DNA of 64,000 nucleotides from Mesorhizobium ciceri biovar biserrulae WSM1271. Its GTDB lineage: Bacteria; Pseudomonadota; Alphaproteobacteria; Rhizobiales; Rhizobiaceae. A program made the position numbers and the translations under genes. Under the pieces are notes generated by a model. It had not been told where the DNA came from and ran no database searches. It saw nothing but the letters and a program-made list of their open reading frames with translations. Positions 18,303 through 28,094 of the stretch are shown one piece after another; position 1 is the first letter of the stretch; each line of letters starts with the position of its first letter. Where the stretch lies: positions 620,001 to 684,000 of the forward strand of contig NC_014923.1 in assembly GCF_000185905.1 (NCBI RefSeq), in the 5' to 3' direction.

Positions 18303-19268
18303 ATGGCCGGGCACGGCGGCTCAAAAAAGGTGATCTACGCGGCGCTCGCCGGCAATCTCGCCATCGCGCTGACCAAGTTCGCCGCCGCCGCCTTTACCGG
18401 CAGTTCGGCGATGCTGTCGGAGGGCGTCCATTCGCTGGTCGATACCGGCAATGGCGGCCTGCTGCTCTACGGCATGCACCGCGCCGCTCGCCCTGCCGAT
18501 CGCACGCATCCGCTCGGCCACGGCCGCGAACTCTACTTCTGGAGCTTCATCGTCGCGCTCCTCGTCTTCGCGCTGGGCGCCGGCGTGTCGTTCTACGAAG
18601 GCGTGGTCCATATCATGGCGCCGGAGCCGGTCGCCAACGCCAAGGTCAACTATATTGTTCTGGGCCTTTCCTTCCTGTTCGAAGGCAGTTCGTGGTGGGT
18701 GGCGCTGAAGGAGTTTCGCCGGCAGAAGGGCAGGCAAGGCTGGCTGCAGGCCGTGCAGTCGAGCAAGGATCCGAGCGTCTACACCGTGCTGTTCGAGGAC
18801 AGTGCGGCACTTCTCGGCCTGATCGTCGCTTTCGCCGGCATATTGGCGGCGGAACTGCTGGAGATGCCGGAGCTCGACGGCGCCGCCTCTATCGGCATCG
18901 GGCTGATCCTTGGCGCGACCGCGATCTTCCTGGCCCGCGAAAGCAAGGGCCTGCTGATCGGCGAGCCGGCGTCGCCCGAGGTGCAGATGAAAGTGCTGGC
19001 GATCGCCCAGCAGGATCCGGCGGTGCAGCGGGCGAACGGCGTCCTGACCGTCCATATGGGGCCGACAGAGATCGTCGCCGGGCTCAGCATCGAGTTCGAG
19101 GACCATTTGACGGCGCCCGAGATCGAAGCTTGCGTCGAGCGCCTGGAGGCGCAGTTGAAGAAGGAAATGCCGGAGATCACACGGCTGTTCGTCAAGCCGC
19201 AGACGTCAGGCACCTGGGAGCAGCGACGCAGGCTGATCGATTCCGCATCCGATCCTGCCCTGGACTAA
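18303..19268 (+). CDS. Cation diffusion facilitator family transporter
   Basis: 321 residues, CDF-type metal/proton antiporter of the inner membrane. N-terminal six-helix domain with MLSEGVHSLVDTGNG (metal-site H and D in HSLVD) and HPLGHGRELYFWSF; then a second D-containing helix, VLFEDSAALLGL. The C-terminal cytoplasmic domain (about 220-300) resembles the ferredoxin-like dimerisation module. Probable substrates are Zn2+, Fe2+ or Mn2+; the second metal site reads FEDSA where zinc exporters have HxxxD-type residues, so zinc should not be assumed. ATG is preceded by GGGGGCAAATGCC, a weak ribosome site. Confidence 0.9.
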   Translation: MAGHGGSKKVIYAALAGNLAIALTKFAAAAFTGSSAMLSEGVHSLVDTGNGGLLLYGMHRAARPADRTHPLGHGRELYFWSFIVALLVFALGAGVSFYEGVVHIMAPEPVANAKVNYIVLGLSFLFEGSSWWVALKEFRRQKGRQGWLQAVQSSKDPSVYTVLFEDSAALLGLIVAFAGILAAELLEMPELDGAASIGIGLILGATAIFLARESKGLLIGEPASPEVQMKVLAIAQQDPAVQRANGVLTVHMGPTEIVAGLSIEFEDHLTAPEIEACVERLEAQLKKEMPEITRLFVKPQTSGTWEQRRRLIDSASDPALD

Positions 19269-19329
19269 AACCGTGCCATTGCCTCACGGCCTTGCGCCGC
19301 TAGATTGAAGGGGCTTTGGAGGAACGAAG

Positions 19330-19734
19330 ATGAGAATAGACGGCGGCTGTCATTGTGGCGCCATCACCTACGAGGCGGAGGTCGATCCGGAAAAGACCAC
19401 GATCTGCCACTGCACGGATTGCCAGCAACTGACCGGCACGGCTTTTCGCCTTACGGTTCCGGCGCCGGAAAGCAACTATCGCATCACCAAGGGCACGCCG
19501 AAAATCTACATCAAGATCGTGGCGAGCGGCGCCAAGCGCACCCAGGCCTTTTGCGCCGACTGCGGTTCGCATCTTTACGCCACGTCTGTCGGAGATGGTC
19601 CGAAGGTCTATGGAATTCGCGTGGGGACCGCGCGGCAGCGCCAGGATTTGATCCCGACACAGCAGAAATGGCACCGCTCGGCGCTGCACTGGCTGCCTGA
19701 ATTTCAGGGCATGACCACGTTGGAGGAGCAGTAG
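19330..19734 (+). CDS. GFA family protein (glutathione-dependent formaldehyde-activating-like)
   Basis: 134 residues of the CENP-V/GFA zinc-binding fold. Cysteine ligands are seen in GGCHCGAITYEAEV, TICHCTDCQQLTGTAF and FCADCGSHLY, the standard pattern for two zinc ions. GGAGGAACGAAG precedes the ATG. The family is named after an S-hydroxymethylglutathione synthase, but most members are uncharacterised and no formaldehyde genes are nearby. Convergent with rmuC, 20 bp apart. Confidence 0.87.
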   Translation: MRIDGGCHCGAITYEAEVDPEKTTICHCTDCQQLTGTAFRLTVPAPESNYRITKGTPKIYIKIVASGAKRTQAFCADCGSHLYATSVGDGPKVYGIRVGTARQRQDLIPTQQKWHRSALHWLPEFQGMTTLEEQ

Positions 19735-19754
19735 CACCGGTCCGGCACCGCGCC

Positions 19755-21026
19755 TCAATCGTCGCCTTCGACGACCCTCAGCCTGAGCTGCCCGGTTTTC
19801 GAATCGGCAACGCGCGCGCCGGTATCGACCTTGGCGGCGGGACCCCGTGACGCGGCGTCTACGGCGGCATCGCCGTCGGGCTGCGCGCCGAATTCCAGCG
19901 CCTCGATCTTCTGGCCGCGCTTGGTGACCTTCGACGTCGAAACCAGTATGTCGTCGATGTCCTTGGCCGACTGGCCGAAATGCACCTGCAGCTTGCGCAC
20001 CCGCTCATCGACACGTGCAACATCCTCCATCAGCCGGATGACCTCGCCCTGGATCAGGTGCGCCTGTTCGCGCATGCGGGCATCCTTGAGGATCGCCTGG
20101 ATGACCTGGATCGACAGCATCAGCAGCGACGGCGAGACGATGACGACGCGCGCACGGTGCGCCTTGTGCACGATCGCCTCGAAATTCTCGTGGATCTCGG
20201 CGAACACCGATTCCGACGGCACGAACATGAAGGCAGTGTCCTGCGTCTCGCCCTGGATCAGGTATTTTTCCGAGATATCGCGGACATGGATCTCGATGTC
20301 GCGGCGGAAGGCCTGCGAAGCTGCCTTCTGCAGATCGGCGCCATCGGCGGCGCGGATGGCGTTCCAGGCTTCCAGCGGAAATTTTGCATCGATGGCCAGC
20401 GACGGCGCGCCATTCGGCATCTTCACCAGGCAGTCGGGCCGGCTGCCGTTCGACAGCGTCGCCTGGAACTCATAGGCGCCGTGCGGCAGGCCGTCGGCAA
20501 CGATCGCCTCCATGCGCGACTGGCCGAACGCGCCGCGCGTCTGCTTGTTCGAGAGGATCGCCTGCAATTGCACGACCTGGCCGGCGAGCGACTGGATGTT
20601 GCCTTGCGCGACGTCGATGATCGCCAGCCGTTCCTGCAATTTGGCCAGGCTCTCATGCGTGGATTTGGTCTGCTCGGTCATGGTCTGGCCGAGCCGGCCG
20701 GTCATGGCGTCGAGGCGTTGGCCGATCGATTGCGTCAGTTCCGCCTGCCGTGCGCCGAACACTTCCGCAATGGCGCCCATGCGGCCCTGCATTTCGGCCT
20801 GGCTTTGCAGAATGCCGGCCATCCGCACTTCCGCATCGCGGGCATGATCGGCGGCTTCCGCGGCCGCCACGGCGCGCGCCTTGGCCGACCGCCACAACGC
20901 AATGACCAGCGCCACGAACAGGGCCAGAAACAGCAAAACGCCGAAGGCCAGCGCATGGCCGAGCGTGATCGTTGTGGCGCCAAGCCGGGCGACAGGCTCC
21001 GAAAGGATGGTGCTCAAATCATTCAT
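19755..21026 (-). CDS. rmuC: DNA recombination protein RmuC
   Basis: 423 residues. One N-terminal membrane helix (about 20-42), a long coiled-coil section (about 55-150), then the RmuC nuclease-like domain with GAFGQSRMEAIVADGLP and LAIDAKFPLEAW, and a variable acidic tail. RmuC limits inversions and rearrangements at short inverted repeats. ATG 21026 (MNDLSTIL) is preferred over one 11 codons upstream since it begins right before the anchor. Divergent from def, sharing a roughly 100-bp promoter region. Confidence 0.9.
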   Translation of the reverse strand: MNDLSTILSEPVARLGATTITLGHALAFGVLLFLALFVALVIALWRSAKARAVAAAEAADHARDAEVRMAGILQSQAEMQGRMGAIAEVFGARQAELTQSIGQRLDAMTGRLGQTMTEQTKSTHESLAKLQERLAIIDVAQGNIQSLAGQVVQLQAILSNKQTRGAFGQSRMEAIVADGLPHGAYEFQATLSNGSRPDCLVKMPNGAPSLAIDAKFPLEAWNAIRAADGADLQKAASQAFRRDIEIHVRDISEKYLIQGETQDTAFMFVPSESVFAEIHENFEAIVHKAHRARVVIVSPSLLMLSIQVIQAILKDARMREQAHLIQGEVIRLMEDVARVDERVRKLQVHFGQSAKDIDDILVSTSKVTKRGQKIEALEFGAQPDGDAAVDAASRGPAAKVDTGARVADSKTGQLRLRVVEGDD

Positions 21027-21129
21027 GTGGACAGCATAGACGATTCGCCGCGATAGCACAGATCAAAACGTGAACGCGCCTGATGCCAACCGGTTGACGC
21101 GTTTCGCTGGAGGTCTTAGGTGGAACGCC

Positions 21130-21660
21130 ATGCCGATCAAGCCGCTCATCATCCTTCCCGACCCCATCCTGCGCCAGGTTTCCAAGCCCGTAGAGCGTGT
21201 CGACGCGCCTTTGCGCAAATTAGCCGACGACATGCTGGCGACCATGTATGATGCGCCGGGCATCGGGCTGGCGGCAATCCAGATCGGCGAGCCGCTGCGC
21301 TTGCTGGTGATCGATCTCGCCAAGGAAGACGAGACGCCGGCGCCGCATGTCTTCATCAATCCGGAAATCCTGGAGAGCGCCGACGCGCGCTCCGTCTATG
21401 AGGAAGGCTGCCTGTCGATCCCGGATTATTACGCCGAGGTCGAACGCCCCGCCTCCGTGCGGGTCAAATATCTCGACCGCGACGGCAAATTGCAGGAGAT
21501 AGAGGCCGAGGGGTTGATGGCGACCTGCCTGCAACACGAGATCGACCACCTCAATGGCGTCCTGTTCATCGATCACATCTCGAAGCTGAAGCGCGACATG
21601 GTGGTAAAGAAATTCAAGAAGCTCGCCAGGGACAAGGCGCCGGGCAAGCTCGCGGGATAA
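21130..21660 (+). CDS. def: Peptide deformylase
   Basis: 176 residues, full-length Fe/Zn deformylase that removes the formyl group from nascent proteins. All three motifs are intact: GIGLAAIQ (44-51), EGCLSIP (92-98; metal ligand C94) and HEIDH (136-140; ligands H136 and H140, catalytic E137). ATG 21130 (MPIKPL) is preferred to an open extension starting at 21070. It begins the def-fmt-truA neighbourhood, here interrupted by small accessory genes. Confidence 0.96.
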   Translation: MPIKPLIILPDPILRQVSKPVERVDAPLRKLADDMLATMYDAPGIGLAAIQIGEPLRLLVIDLAKEDETPAPHVFINPEILESADARSVYEEGCLSIPDYYAEVERPASVRVKYLDRDGKLQEIEAEGLMATCLQHEIDHLNGVLFIDHISKLKRDMVVKKFKKLARDKAPGKLAG

Positions 21661-21707
21661 GGTACGGGAGTCCCCTCCAGGCCTATTGTCGGCAGGATTG
21701 CCACCAA

Positions 21708-21971
21708 ATGGAGATGCCGACGGTCGACATGCTGATCAGGGACATTCCTGAGCCTTTGAAGCGCGAGATCGAACTGGCGGCGCGCGAGGTCGGCCAGAGC
21801 GTCTCGGACAAGGCCATCGGCCTTCTGCGCAAAGGCATAGTTGCGGAGAGGCCGGCCCGAGAGGAGTCGAGCCTCTCGGCGTGGGCTGCAATTCGCTCGG
21901 CTTTCGTATCTGAAAGCGCAATTGGCGATGAATACGCGGAAATCATGGAGAAGATCGAAGCGGAAAGATAG
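21708..21971 (+). CDS. FitA-like ribbon-helix-helix antitoxin (orphan)
   Basis: 87 residues. The N-terminus MLIRDIPEPLKREIELAARE followed by GQSVSDKAIGLLR is the ribbon-helix-helix pattern of FitA/VapB antitoxins, which bind operator DNA and neutralise a PIN-domain RNase. No PIN-domain gene follows; the next gene is fmt, 116 bp away. It may be a remnant of a lost VapBC-type module or a stand-alone regulator. The start could also be the ATG two codons later. Intact, no frameshift. Confidence 0.7.
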   Translation: MEMPTVDMLIRDIPEPLKREIELAAREVGQSVSDKAIGLLRKGIVAERPAREESSLSAWAAIRSAFVSESAIGDEYAEIMEKIEAER

Positions 21972-22087
21972 CGCGACGGTCGTCCCGCGACTTCGACGGC
22001 CTTGACCTAAAGCTCGTAAACCCGTTTGAAGCGGATGCCTGAGCCGGCACACTGCGCGAGCAAGAAGACAGGATACCGGAAGAAAAA

Positions 22088-23041
22088 ATGCCCCTTCGCG
22101 TCATCTTCATGGGTACGCCGGAGTTTTCGGTGCCGACCTTGCGCGCGATCGCCGAGGCTGGCCATGAGATATCAGCCGTCTATACCCAGCCGCCGCGCGC
22201 TGCCGGACGACGCGGGCTGGAGCTGACGCCGTCGCCGGTGCAGCGCGAGGCGGAGCGACTGGGCATCGAGGTGCGGACGCCGGTTTCGCTCAAAGGCGAG
22301 GCCGAACAGGCCGCTTTTCGCGCCTTGCAGGCCGATGTGGCGGTGGTCGTCGCCTATGGACTGCTGCTGCCGAAGGCGGTTCTGGAGGCAACCCGGCTCG
22401 GCTGCGTCAACGGCCATGCGTCGCTTCTGCCGCGCTGGCGCGGCGCCGCCCCCATCCAGCGCGCCATCATGGCCGGAGACCTGGAAAGCGGCATGATGGT
22501 GATGCGCATGGAAGAGGGCCTGGACACCGGTCCGGTCGGGCTGGTTGAAAAGTGCGCCATCGAACCCGATATGACAGCCGGCGATCTGCATGATCGGTTG
22601 ATGAGTGTCGGTGCTGCCTTGATGGTGGAAGCGCTGGCGCGGTTGGAAGGGAACACCCTGACATTCACCACACAAGCTGTGGATGGGGTGACCTACGCCA
22701 AGAAAATCGATAAATCCGAGACTCGCGTGGACTGGACTCGCTCGGCAAGTGAGGTCCACAATCATATTCGTGGCCTGTCGCCCTTTCCAGGCGCCTGGTC
22801 GGAGATAGGAATTGGCGGCCGCCAGGAGCGGCTGAAACTGCTTCGCTCGACGCTGTCGCAAGGCCTGTCGCCTTCGGAAGATTTGGGCGAGTCGGGAGGA
22901 ATTCTCGATGACCGGCTGACGGTCGCCTGCGGGGCAGGCGCGATCAGGCTGGTCGAAGTTCAACGGGCGGGCGGAAAGCCCGCTGCCGCGTCGGAATTCC
23001 TGCGCGGGGCCAAGATCGAAAAAGGACTGAAATTCTCATGA
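22088..23041 (+). CDS. fmt: Methionyl-tRNA formyltransferase
   Basis: 317 residues, normal length. The N-terminal catalytic domain starts [16 protein letters not shown], with the active-site set N108, H110 ([19 protein letters not shown]) and D146 (LDTGPV). The C-terminal OB-fold tRNA-binding domain begins near 205 ([19 protein letters not shown]). Transfers a formyl group from 10-formyl-tetrahydrofolate to initiator Met-tRNA. Its stop overlaps the start of the acetyltransferase gene. Confidence 0.97.
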   Translation: MPLRVIFMGTPEFSVPTLRAIAEAGHEISAVYTQPPRAAGRRGLELTPSPVQREAERLGIEVRTPVSLKGEAEQAAFRALQADVAVVVAYGLLLPKAVLEATRLGCVNGHASLLPRWRGAAPIQRAIMAGDLESGMMVMRMEEGLDTGPVGLVEKCAIEPDMTAGDLHDRLMSVGAALMVEALARLEGNTLTFTTQAVDGVTYAKKIDKSETRVDWTRSASEVHNHIRGLSPFPGAWSEIGIGGRQERLKLLRSTLSQGLSPSEDLGESGGILDDRLTVACGAGAIRLVEVQRAGGKPAAASEFLRGAKIEKGLKFS

Positions 23042-23544
23042 GCATGATGTCGATACGCGCGGCAACGCCGCGGGATCGCGAGGCCATCCGCCTCGTCGAG
23101 GAACACGCTTTCGGCCAGCAGGCGGAGGCCGGTCTGGTCGACGCGCTGGTGACCGGCGGCGACGCGGTTGCCGAACTGGTTGCGGAAGAGGACGGCCAGG
23201 TGGTCGGCCATATCCTGTTTTCGCGGCTGTTCGTCCAGAATGGCGGCAAGACCTTCGCGGCCGTAGCGCTGGCGCCGCTGGCGGTGGAGCCCTCGTTCCA
23301 TGGCAGCGGCATTGGCGGCGCGCTGATCCGCGAGGCGCATATCCGCCTCAAGGATGGTGGTGAGACGCTGGCCGTGGTGCTGGGCGACCCCACCTATTAC
23401 GGGCGTTTCGGCTATAGCCACACGCGTGCCGAGAACTTCGAAAGCGAATACCAGGGCGAAGCGCTGCAGGCGCTGGCCTGGGGTGACGCGCCAGAAGCAG
23501 GCAGGCTGGTCTACGCCTCCGCCTTCACCGCTCTCGCCGCGTAG
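23038..23544 (+). CDS. GNAT family N-acetyltransferase (YhbS-like)
   Basis: 168 residues. GNAT fold with the acetyl-CoA loop in [17 protein letters not shown] (Q/RxxGxG/A region) and a C-terminal [19 protein letters not shown], typical of the YhbS-like subgroup. Substrate unknown. ATGA overlap with fmt places it in the def-fmt transcript. Its stop codon TAG is the first triplet of dispersed repeat copy C. Confidence 0.88.
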   Translation: MSMMSIRAATPRDREAIRLVEEHAFGQQAEAGLVDALVTGGDAVAELVAEEDGQVVGHILFSRLFVQNGGKTFAAVALAPLAVEPSFHGSGIGGALIREAHIRLKDGGETLAVVLGDPTYYGRFGYSHTRAENFESEYQGEALQALAWGDAPEAGRLVYASAFTALAA

Positions 23545-23643
23545 AACAGTCAGCCGTTTTCACGGAAACGGCGAACTGCACTCCTCTTTGTTTTAACGCA
23601 ATTCCGAACGGAAAACCGTTTCACACTTTTCCTGGAATTGCTC
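23542..23643 (+). repeat. Dispersed palindromic repeat, copy C
   Basis: Complete but diverged copy: TAGAACAGTCAGCCGTTTTC starts at the stop codon of the acetyltransferase gene, followed by the spacer ctcctctttgttttaacg and the second arm GCAATTCCGAACGGAAAACC to TTCCTGGAATTGCTCG. It fills nearly all of the 121-bp gap before truA. Confidence 0.88.
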
Positions 23644-23665
23644 GAGGCGAGAGCTCTAGCCGCAA

Positions 23666-24436
23666 ATGCCGCGTTTTCGCCTCGACATCGAATATGACGG
23701 CAGCCTGTTTGCCGGCTGGCAGCACCAGGCGGATCAGCCTTCGGTGCAGCAGGCGATCGAACAGGCGATCGAAAAATTCTGCGGCGAAGCGATCAGGCTG
23801 CGCGCCGCCGGCCGCACCGATGCCGGCGTGCATGCGACTGCGCAGGTGGCGCATGTCGACCTCGTCAAGGCGTGGCCGAGCGACAAGGTGCGCGATGCCG
23901 TCAACGCCCATCTGCAGGCGGCCGGGGCGCGCATCGCCATCCTGAAAGCGACGGTGGTCTCCGACAGTTTCGACGCCCGCTTCTCGGCCATTGGCCGCCA
24001 CTATCTCTACCGCATCCTGAACCGCCGCGCGCCGGCCGCGCTCGACAAGGGCAAGGTATGGTGGGTGCCGAAGCGGCTCGACGCCGGCGCCATGCACGAA
24101 GCGGCAAAGGTCCTGCTCGGACGGCATGACTTTACCACCTTCCGCTCGACCCAGTGCCAGGCCAACAGCCCGATCAGGACGCTGGAACGGCTCGATGTGA
24201 GCCGACAAGGCGACATGATCGAGGTCAGGGCTTCGGCGCGCTCGTTCCTGCACAACCAGGTGCGTTCGATGGTCGGCTCGCTCAAGCGTGTCGGCGACGG
24301 CGGCTGGAGCGCGGCCGACCTGAAAACAGCGCTCGAGGCGCGCGACCGCGCCGCCTGCGGCCAGGTGGCGCCGCCCGACGGGCTGTTTCTCACCGGTGTC
24401 GATTATCCGGTCGAGACGAGCCCGGAAAGGCTCTGA
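23666..24436 (+). CDS. truA: tRNA pseudouridine(38-40) synthase
   Basis: 256 residues. The catalytic Asp is D52 in [15 protein letters not shown]; further family motifs are [30 protein letters not shown] and [15 protein letters not shown]. Converts uridines 38-40 of several tRNAs to pseudouridine. Follows fmt in the usual order, though separated by a GNAT gene and a repeat. The last 34 bp overlap, on the opposite strand, the end of the membrane-protein gene. Confidence 0.96.
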   Translation: MPRFRLDIEYDGSLFAGWQHQADQPSVQQAIEQAIEKFCGEAIRLRAAGRTDAGVHATAQVAHVDLVKAWPSDKVRDAVNAHLQAAGARIAILKATVVSDSFDARFSAIGRHYLYRILNRRAPAALDKGKVWWVPKRLDAGAMHEAAKVLLGRHDFTTFRSTQCQANSPIRTLERLDVSRQGDMIEVRASARSFLHNQVRSMVGSLKRVGDGGWSAADLKTALEARDRAACGQVAPPDGLFLTGVDYPVETSPERL

Positions 24437-25038
24437 ACTCCGACATCGTCCGGGACGGTGATGCCGAGCAACGTCTGCAGGCCGAACAGCACCAGCAGCG
24501 ACGCAATGAACATGCCGACGAAAACGGCCGTGCCGACCGCTGCGCCCCTGCCCATCGTGGCATTTGTCATGCGCCAGGTCAGCACCATAGAAAGGGCAAA
24601 GAGGAACAGCGACACAAGGCTCGAAACCTGGCTTGCGGACGACAGGAAAAGCCGGATCAGCGCCGAAGGCAGCATCAGCCAGGCGGTGATGGCCGAAGCC
24701 CAGTTGCTGGCAACGACGTAGTGGACGAAGCGGCCGCCTATGCCGGCGCGCGGCGCGATGAAAGCGAGCGCAACCAGCGGCAGCACCCAGGAGCCGATGT
24801 CGACCGTCGCCAGGCGCACCAGCATGCTGAAGCGCCCCGCGAAGGCGTCGGGATCGCCGATTTCGTTGGCGATGCCGACCCAGCCGACGATCAGCGCCGG
24901 TGCTGCAACGACAATGGCGAAGAAGGAATTCCAGAAGCCGTCGGCCGACAGGTCGAGCAGGCGCAGGCCGTCGGCTCTGCCGAGCATCAATCGCCAGGCG
25001 CCCGTCAGCGAAGCTTGGGTTTCGTCCGCCGAAAGCAT
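24403..25038 (-). CDS. Polytopic membrane protein of unknown function
   Basis: 211 residues with about five hydrophobic segments: around 35-55 ([19 protein letters not shown]), 80-95 ([14 protein letters not shown]), 105-125, 135-155 and a last one ending [17 protein letters not shown]. The ATG at 25038 lies 5 bp after the dapE stop, so it is probably co-transcribed with dapE. I do not recognise a named family with confidence; YIP1-like is possible. The 3' end overlaps truA by 34 bp on the opposite strand. Confidence 0.72.
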   Translation of the reverse strand: MLSADETQASLTGAWRLMLGRADGLRLLDLSADGFWNSFFAIVVAAPALIVGWVGIANEIGDPDAFAGRFSMLVRLATVDIGSWVLPLVALAFIAPRAGIGGRFVHYVVASNWASAITAWLMLPSALIRLFLSSASQVSSLVSLFLFALSMVLTWRMTNATMGRGAAVGTAVFVGMFIASLLVLFGLQTLLGITVPDDVGVQSLSGLVSTG

Positions 25039-25043
25039 GCTGT

Positions 25044-26237
25044 TCAGCCCTGTCCGAACCAGTCTTCTATGAAGCGCTGGTAGATTTGCGTCAGCGTCTC
25101 GAGGTCGGCAATGGCGACGCGCTCGTCGACCATGTGCATGGTCTTGCCGACCAGCCCGAACTCGACCACCGGGCAATAGTCCTTGATGAAACGCGCATCG
25201 GAGGTTCCACCGGAGGTCGACAGCGTCGGCTCCTTGCCGACCGCCGACTTGATCGAGCCGCGCAGCGTTTCGATCAGCCTGTCGTCACGGGTCAGGAAGA
25301 CATGGCTCGGCCGGTCGCGCCAGACGAGCTCGTAGTCGACCGGCGTCTTCTTGCCCTGCCGGTACTTCTTGCGCCTGGCCGCCTGGTCGAGCCGGTTGTG
25401 GATTTCGGCCTGCAGGGTCTCGTCCGTCCAGGTGTCGTTGAAGCGGATGTTGAAGGTCGCGGTCGCTTTGGCCGGGATGACATTGGTGGCCGGGTTGCCC
25501 ACATCGATGGAGGTGATCTCCAGATTGGTCGGCTGGAAATCCCTGGTTCCCTTGTCGAAAACCGGATGCAGCAAGGCATCGACCAGGCTCATCAGCCCGC
25601 GCACCGGATTGTCGGCAAGCAAGGGATAGGCGACATGGCCCTGGCGGCCATTGACGGTGACGGCGCCGGACATCGAGCCGCGGCGGCCGATCTTGATCAT
25701 GTCGCCCAGCGCATCCGGGTTGGTCGGCTCGCCGACGACAGAGGCATCCCATTTCTCGCCCCTGGAAGCCGCCCATTCGAGCAGCTTGACCGTGCCGTTG
25801 ATCGCGGGGCCTTCCTCGTCGCCGGTGATCAGCAGCGAGACCGAGCCTTTCGGACCGCCATTGGCCTCGACATGGCGCGCCACGGCGGCGATGAAACAGG
25901 CGATGCCGCCCTTCATGTCGACGGCGCCGCGGCCATACATCTCGCCATTGGCGATCTCGGCGGCGAAGGGCGGATGCGTCCAGGCGGCTTCGTCGCCGAC
26001 CGGCACCACGTCGGTGTGGCCGGCGAACATCAGATGCGGGCCATTGCCGGAACGCCTTGCATAGAGGTTTTCGATATCGGGCGTGCCGTCTTCGGAAAAC
26101 ACCGGCCGATCGACCAGGAAGCCGAGCGGTTTGAGCATCGTCTCCAGCGCGGTCAGCGCACCGCCCTCAGCGGGCGTCACCGAAGCGCAACGGATAAGGG
26201 CGGCGAGGTTTTCGGCAGGATCGGTCGGCAGCGTCAT
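25044..26237 (-). CDS. dapE: Succinyl-diaminopimelate desuccinylase
   Basis: 397 residues, M20 family di-zinc hydrolase of lysine/diaminopimelate synthesis. H74 and D76 in [10 protein letters not shown], bridging D107 in [10 protein letters not shown], and the catalytic pair E141/E142 in [14 protein letters not shown] are all present. ATG 26237 ([11 protein letters not shown]) is preferred to an upstream in-frame start at 26273. Cleaves N-succinyl-LL-diaminopimelate; works in sequence with dapD, about 2.7 kb upstream on the same strand. Confidence 0.96.
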   Translation of the reverse strand: MTLPTDPAENLAALIRCASVTPAEGGALTALETMLKPLGFLVDRPVFSEDGTPDIENLYARRSGNGPHLMFAGHTDVVPVGDEAAWTHPPFAAEIANGEMYGRGAVDMKGGIACFIAAVARHVEANGGPKGSVSLLITGDEEGPAINGTVKLLEWAASRGEKWDASVVGEPTNPDALGDMIKIGRRGSMSGAVTVNGRQGHVAYPLLADNPVRGLMSLVDALLHPVFDKGTRDFQPTNLEITSIDVGNPATNVIPAKATATFNIRFNDTWTDETLQAEIHNRLDQAARRKKYRQGKKTPVDYELVWRDRPSHVFLTRDDRLIETLRGSIKSAVGKEPTLSTSGGTSDARFIKDYCPVVEFGLVGKTMHMVDERVAIADLETLTQIYQRFIEDWFGQG

Positions 26238-26364
26238 GGCAAAAGCGATAGTCGAAAGCGCAGGGCCTGTCACGGCCAGACATAGGGGCCAGCCTCATGG
26301 CTGGCGATACCGCCGATATTATGGTTTTCATGTCGTATAGTTGCGACCCGGCGCGGGCGACAGG

Positions 26365-27405
26365 ATGGCAGACAAGGACAAACGGATCGTCATAGCCGGT
26401 GCCGGCAGCATCGGCTGCTATGCCGGCGGCTGCCTGGCGCTGGCCAGCCGAAAGGTCATTCTGCTGGCCCGGCCGCGCATCGAGGCAGCGTTGCGGCAGG
26501 GTGGATTGCGGGTCAGCGACCTCCAGGGCCGCGATCGCTCGATCAAGCCGGAGGCGCTTGCCGTCACCACCGATCCGGCCGCCACCCTGCCGCAGGCGGA
26601 CGTGATCCTGGTCACGGTCAAGAGCGGCGCCACTCAGGACATGGCGGATCTTATCAAAGCTCATGCCCGGCCCGACGCCGTGGTGATCAGCCTGCAGAAC
26701 GGTGTCGACAATGCCGACAGGCTGCGTGCCGGACTTGGCCGGCGAACGGTGCTGGCCGGCATGGTGCCGTTCAATGTGGTGCAGTCGCCGGACGGCGAGC
26801 TGCCGCTGCGCGTGCACCGCGCCAGCGACGGCAAGGTGATGGTCGAGGATGGCGATGCCGGCCTGGTCGGCCTGCTTGGCGTCGAAGGGTTTGCGGTTGA
26901 AGCGCATGGCGACATGAAGGCGGTGCTGTGGGGTAAGCTGCTGATGAATCTGAACAACGCGCTGGTGGCGCTTTCCGGCCTGCCGCTGGCAACCGAACTG
27001 GCCGACCGACGCTGGCGGCTGATCCTGGCCGGCCAGATCGACGAGGCGCTGACGGCACTGAAAGCGTCCGGCATCGAGCCGGCGCGGGTCGCCGGCCTGC
27101 GGCCGGCGCTGCTGCCGAAAGTGCTCAGGCTGCCGGACTGGCTGTTCAAGCTCTTGGCGCGGCGCATGCTGGCGATCGACCCGCAGGCGCGCTCGTCGAT
27201 GTGGGACGATCTTCAGCGCGGCCGGCCGACGGAGATCGACGATTTGCAAGGTGCCATCTTGCGGCTGGCGGGGAAGGCCGGCACGCCCGTGCCGACGGTT
27301 CAGCGGATCATCGCCTTGGTGCGCGCAGCGGAAGCGGAGCGGCTTGGCTCGCCGGGCCTGGCGCCGGAGCAGATTGTTGCACCGGCCGGCCGTCGATCAA
27401 CGTGA
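26365..27405 (+). CDS. Ketopantoate reductase family protein
   Basis: 346 residues. N-terminal NAD(P) site IAGAGSIGCYAGG (ApbA/PanE type), then VILVTVKSGATQD and VVISLQNGVDNADRL; the C-terminal helical domain has the catalytic-region WGKLLMNLNNALVALSG and SMWDDLQRGRPTEIDDLQG. Reduces a 2-oxo acid, perhaps ketopantoate for pantothenate, although many PanE paralogs act on other substrates. ATG 26365 with GACAGG just upstream. Its last 98 bp overlap the convergent membrane-protein gene, an unusually long tail-to-tail overlap. Confidence 0.86.
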   Translation: MADKDKRIVIAGAGSIGCYAGGCLALASRKVILLARPRIEAALRQGGLRVSDLQGRDRSIKPEALAVTTDPAATLPQADVILVTVKSGATQDMADLIKAHARPDAVVISLQNGVDNADRLRAGLGRRTVLAGMVPFNVVQSPDGELPLRVHRASDGKVMVEDGDAGLVGLLGVEGFAVEAHGDMKAVLWGKLLMNLNNALVALSGLPLATELADRRWRLILAGQIDEALTALKASGIEPARVAGLRPALLPKVLRLPDWLFKLLARRMLAIDPQARSSMWDDLQRGRPTEIDDLQGAILRLAGKAGTPVPTVQRIIALVRAAEAERLGSPGLAPEQIVAPAGRRST

Positions 27406-28081
27406 TCTTCTGCCAGATTTTCCGCGACAGGTTGGACGCCAGGCTCTCGATGTCGTTGACGCCGTCGATGACCACGTCGTCATTGACCGACTGCGCGAAC
27501 AATGCGGCGATCTTGCCGGTGATCGACAGCATTTCGGAGCAATAGTCGAGGTAACGCGCCAGGTCGGCGGCATTGGTGATGCGGGCGGGCGAATGCGACG
27601 TTGGCTTGAAATCGGCCGACAGCGCCGCCGGATCCTTGGTCAGCTGGTGCATGTCGATGACGTGGATCAGCGAGCGCAGGCCATGCAGTTGGCGAAAGAC
27701 CTGCTTGCGCTTGATGCGCTCCTCGGAGCGGATCAAGGCGAGAAATCCGACAATGGCGAGGATGAACATGTTGAGCGAAGCTTCGATGCCTTGCACAGAC
27801 TGGACGGCATCACCCGGTTTGGAAATGCGGTCGAATGGCAATACGGTTCCGACGAAGATGAACATCAGTGCGCCGGCAACGACAGCGGCGACGATGAGGC
27901 CGCGCAGCCACCAGATCGGCGCTTCCAGGGCCTTGGCGCCCTGTGCCAGGTCGCGCGACAGCGAGACCAGTTCGGCGGCAACGCCGCGCAGGCCGGCATC
28001 GGGGAAACGCTCCGCAACGCGCGTCTCCAGCCGTTCTGCGGTCTCGATGATCAGTTTCGGATCAAGCGTACGGTAGCGCAT
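27308..28081 (-). CDS. Membrane protein of unknown function
   Basis: 257 residues. A cytoplasmic N-terminal helical region (about 1-60) is followed by two membrane helices: LIVAAVVAGALMFIFVGTVL (about 62-81) and MFILAIVGFLALIR (about 105-118). A basic, helical C-terminal domain (RSEERIKRKQVFRQLHGLRS) and a Pro/Ala-rich tail follow. The tail lies wholly in the 98-bp overlap with the ketopantoate-reductase-like gene. In line with the two DUF805 genes and dapD on the same strand. No family recognised. Confidence 0.7.
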   Translation of the reverse strand: MRYRTLDPKLIIETAERLETRVAERFPDAGLRGVAAELVSLSRDLAQGAKALEAPIWWLRGLIVAAVVAGALMFIFVGTVLPFDRISKPGDAVQSVQGIEASLNMFILAIVGFLALIRSEERIKRKQVFRQLHGLRSLIHVIDMHQLTKDPAALSADFKPTSHSPARITNAADLARYLDYCSEMLSITGKIAALFAQSVNDDVVIDGVNDIESLASNLSRKIWQKITLIDGRPVQQSAPAPGPASQAAPLPLRAPRR

Positions 28082-28094
28082 GTCCGATCGAACC

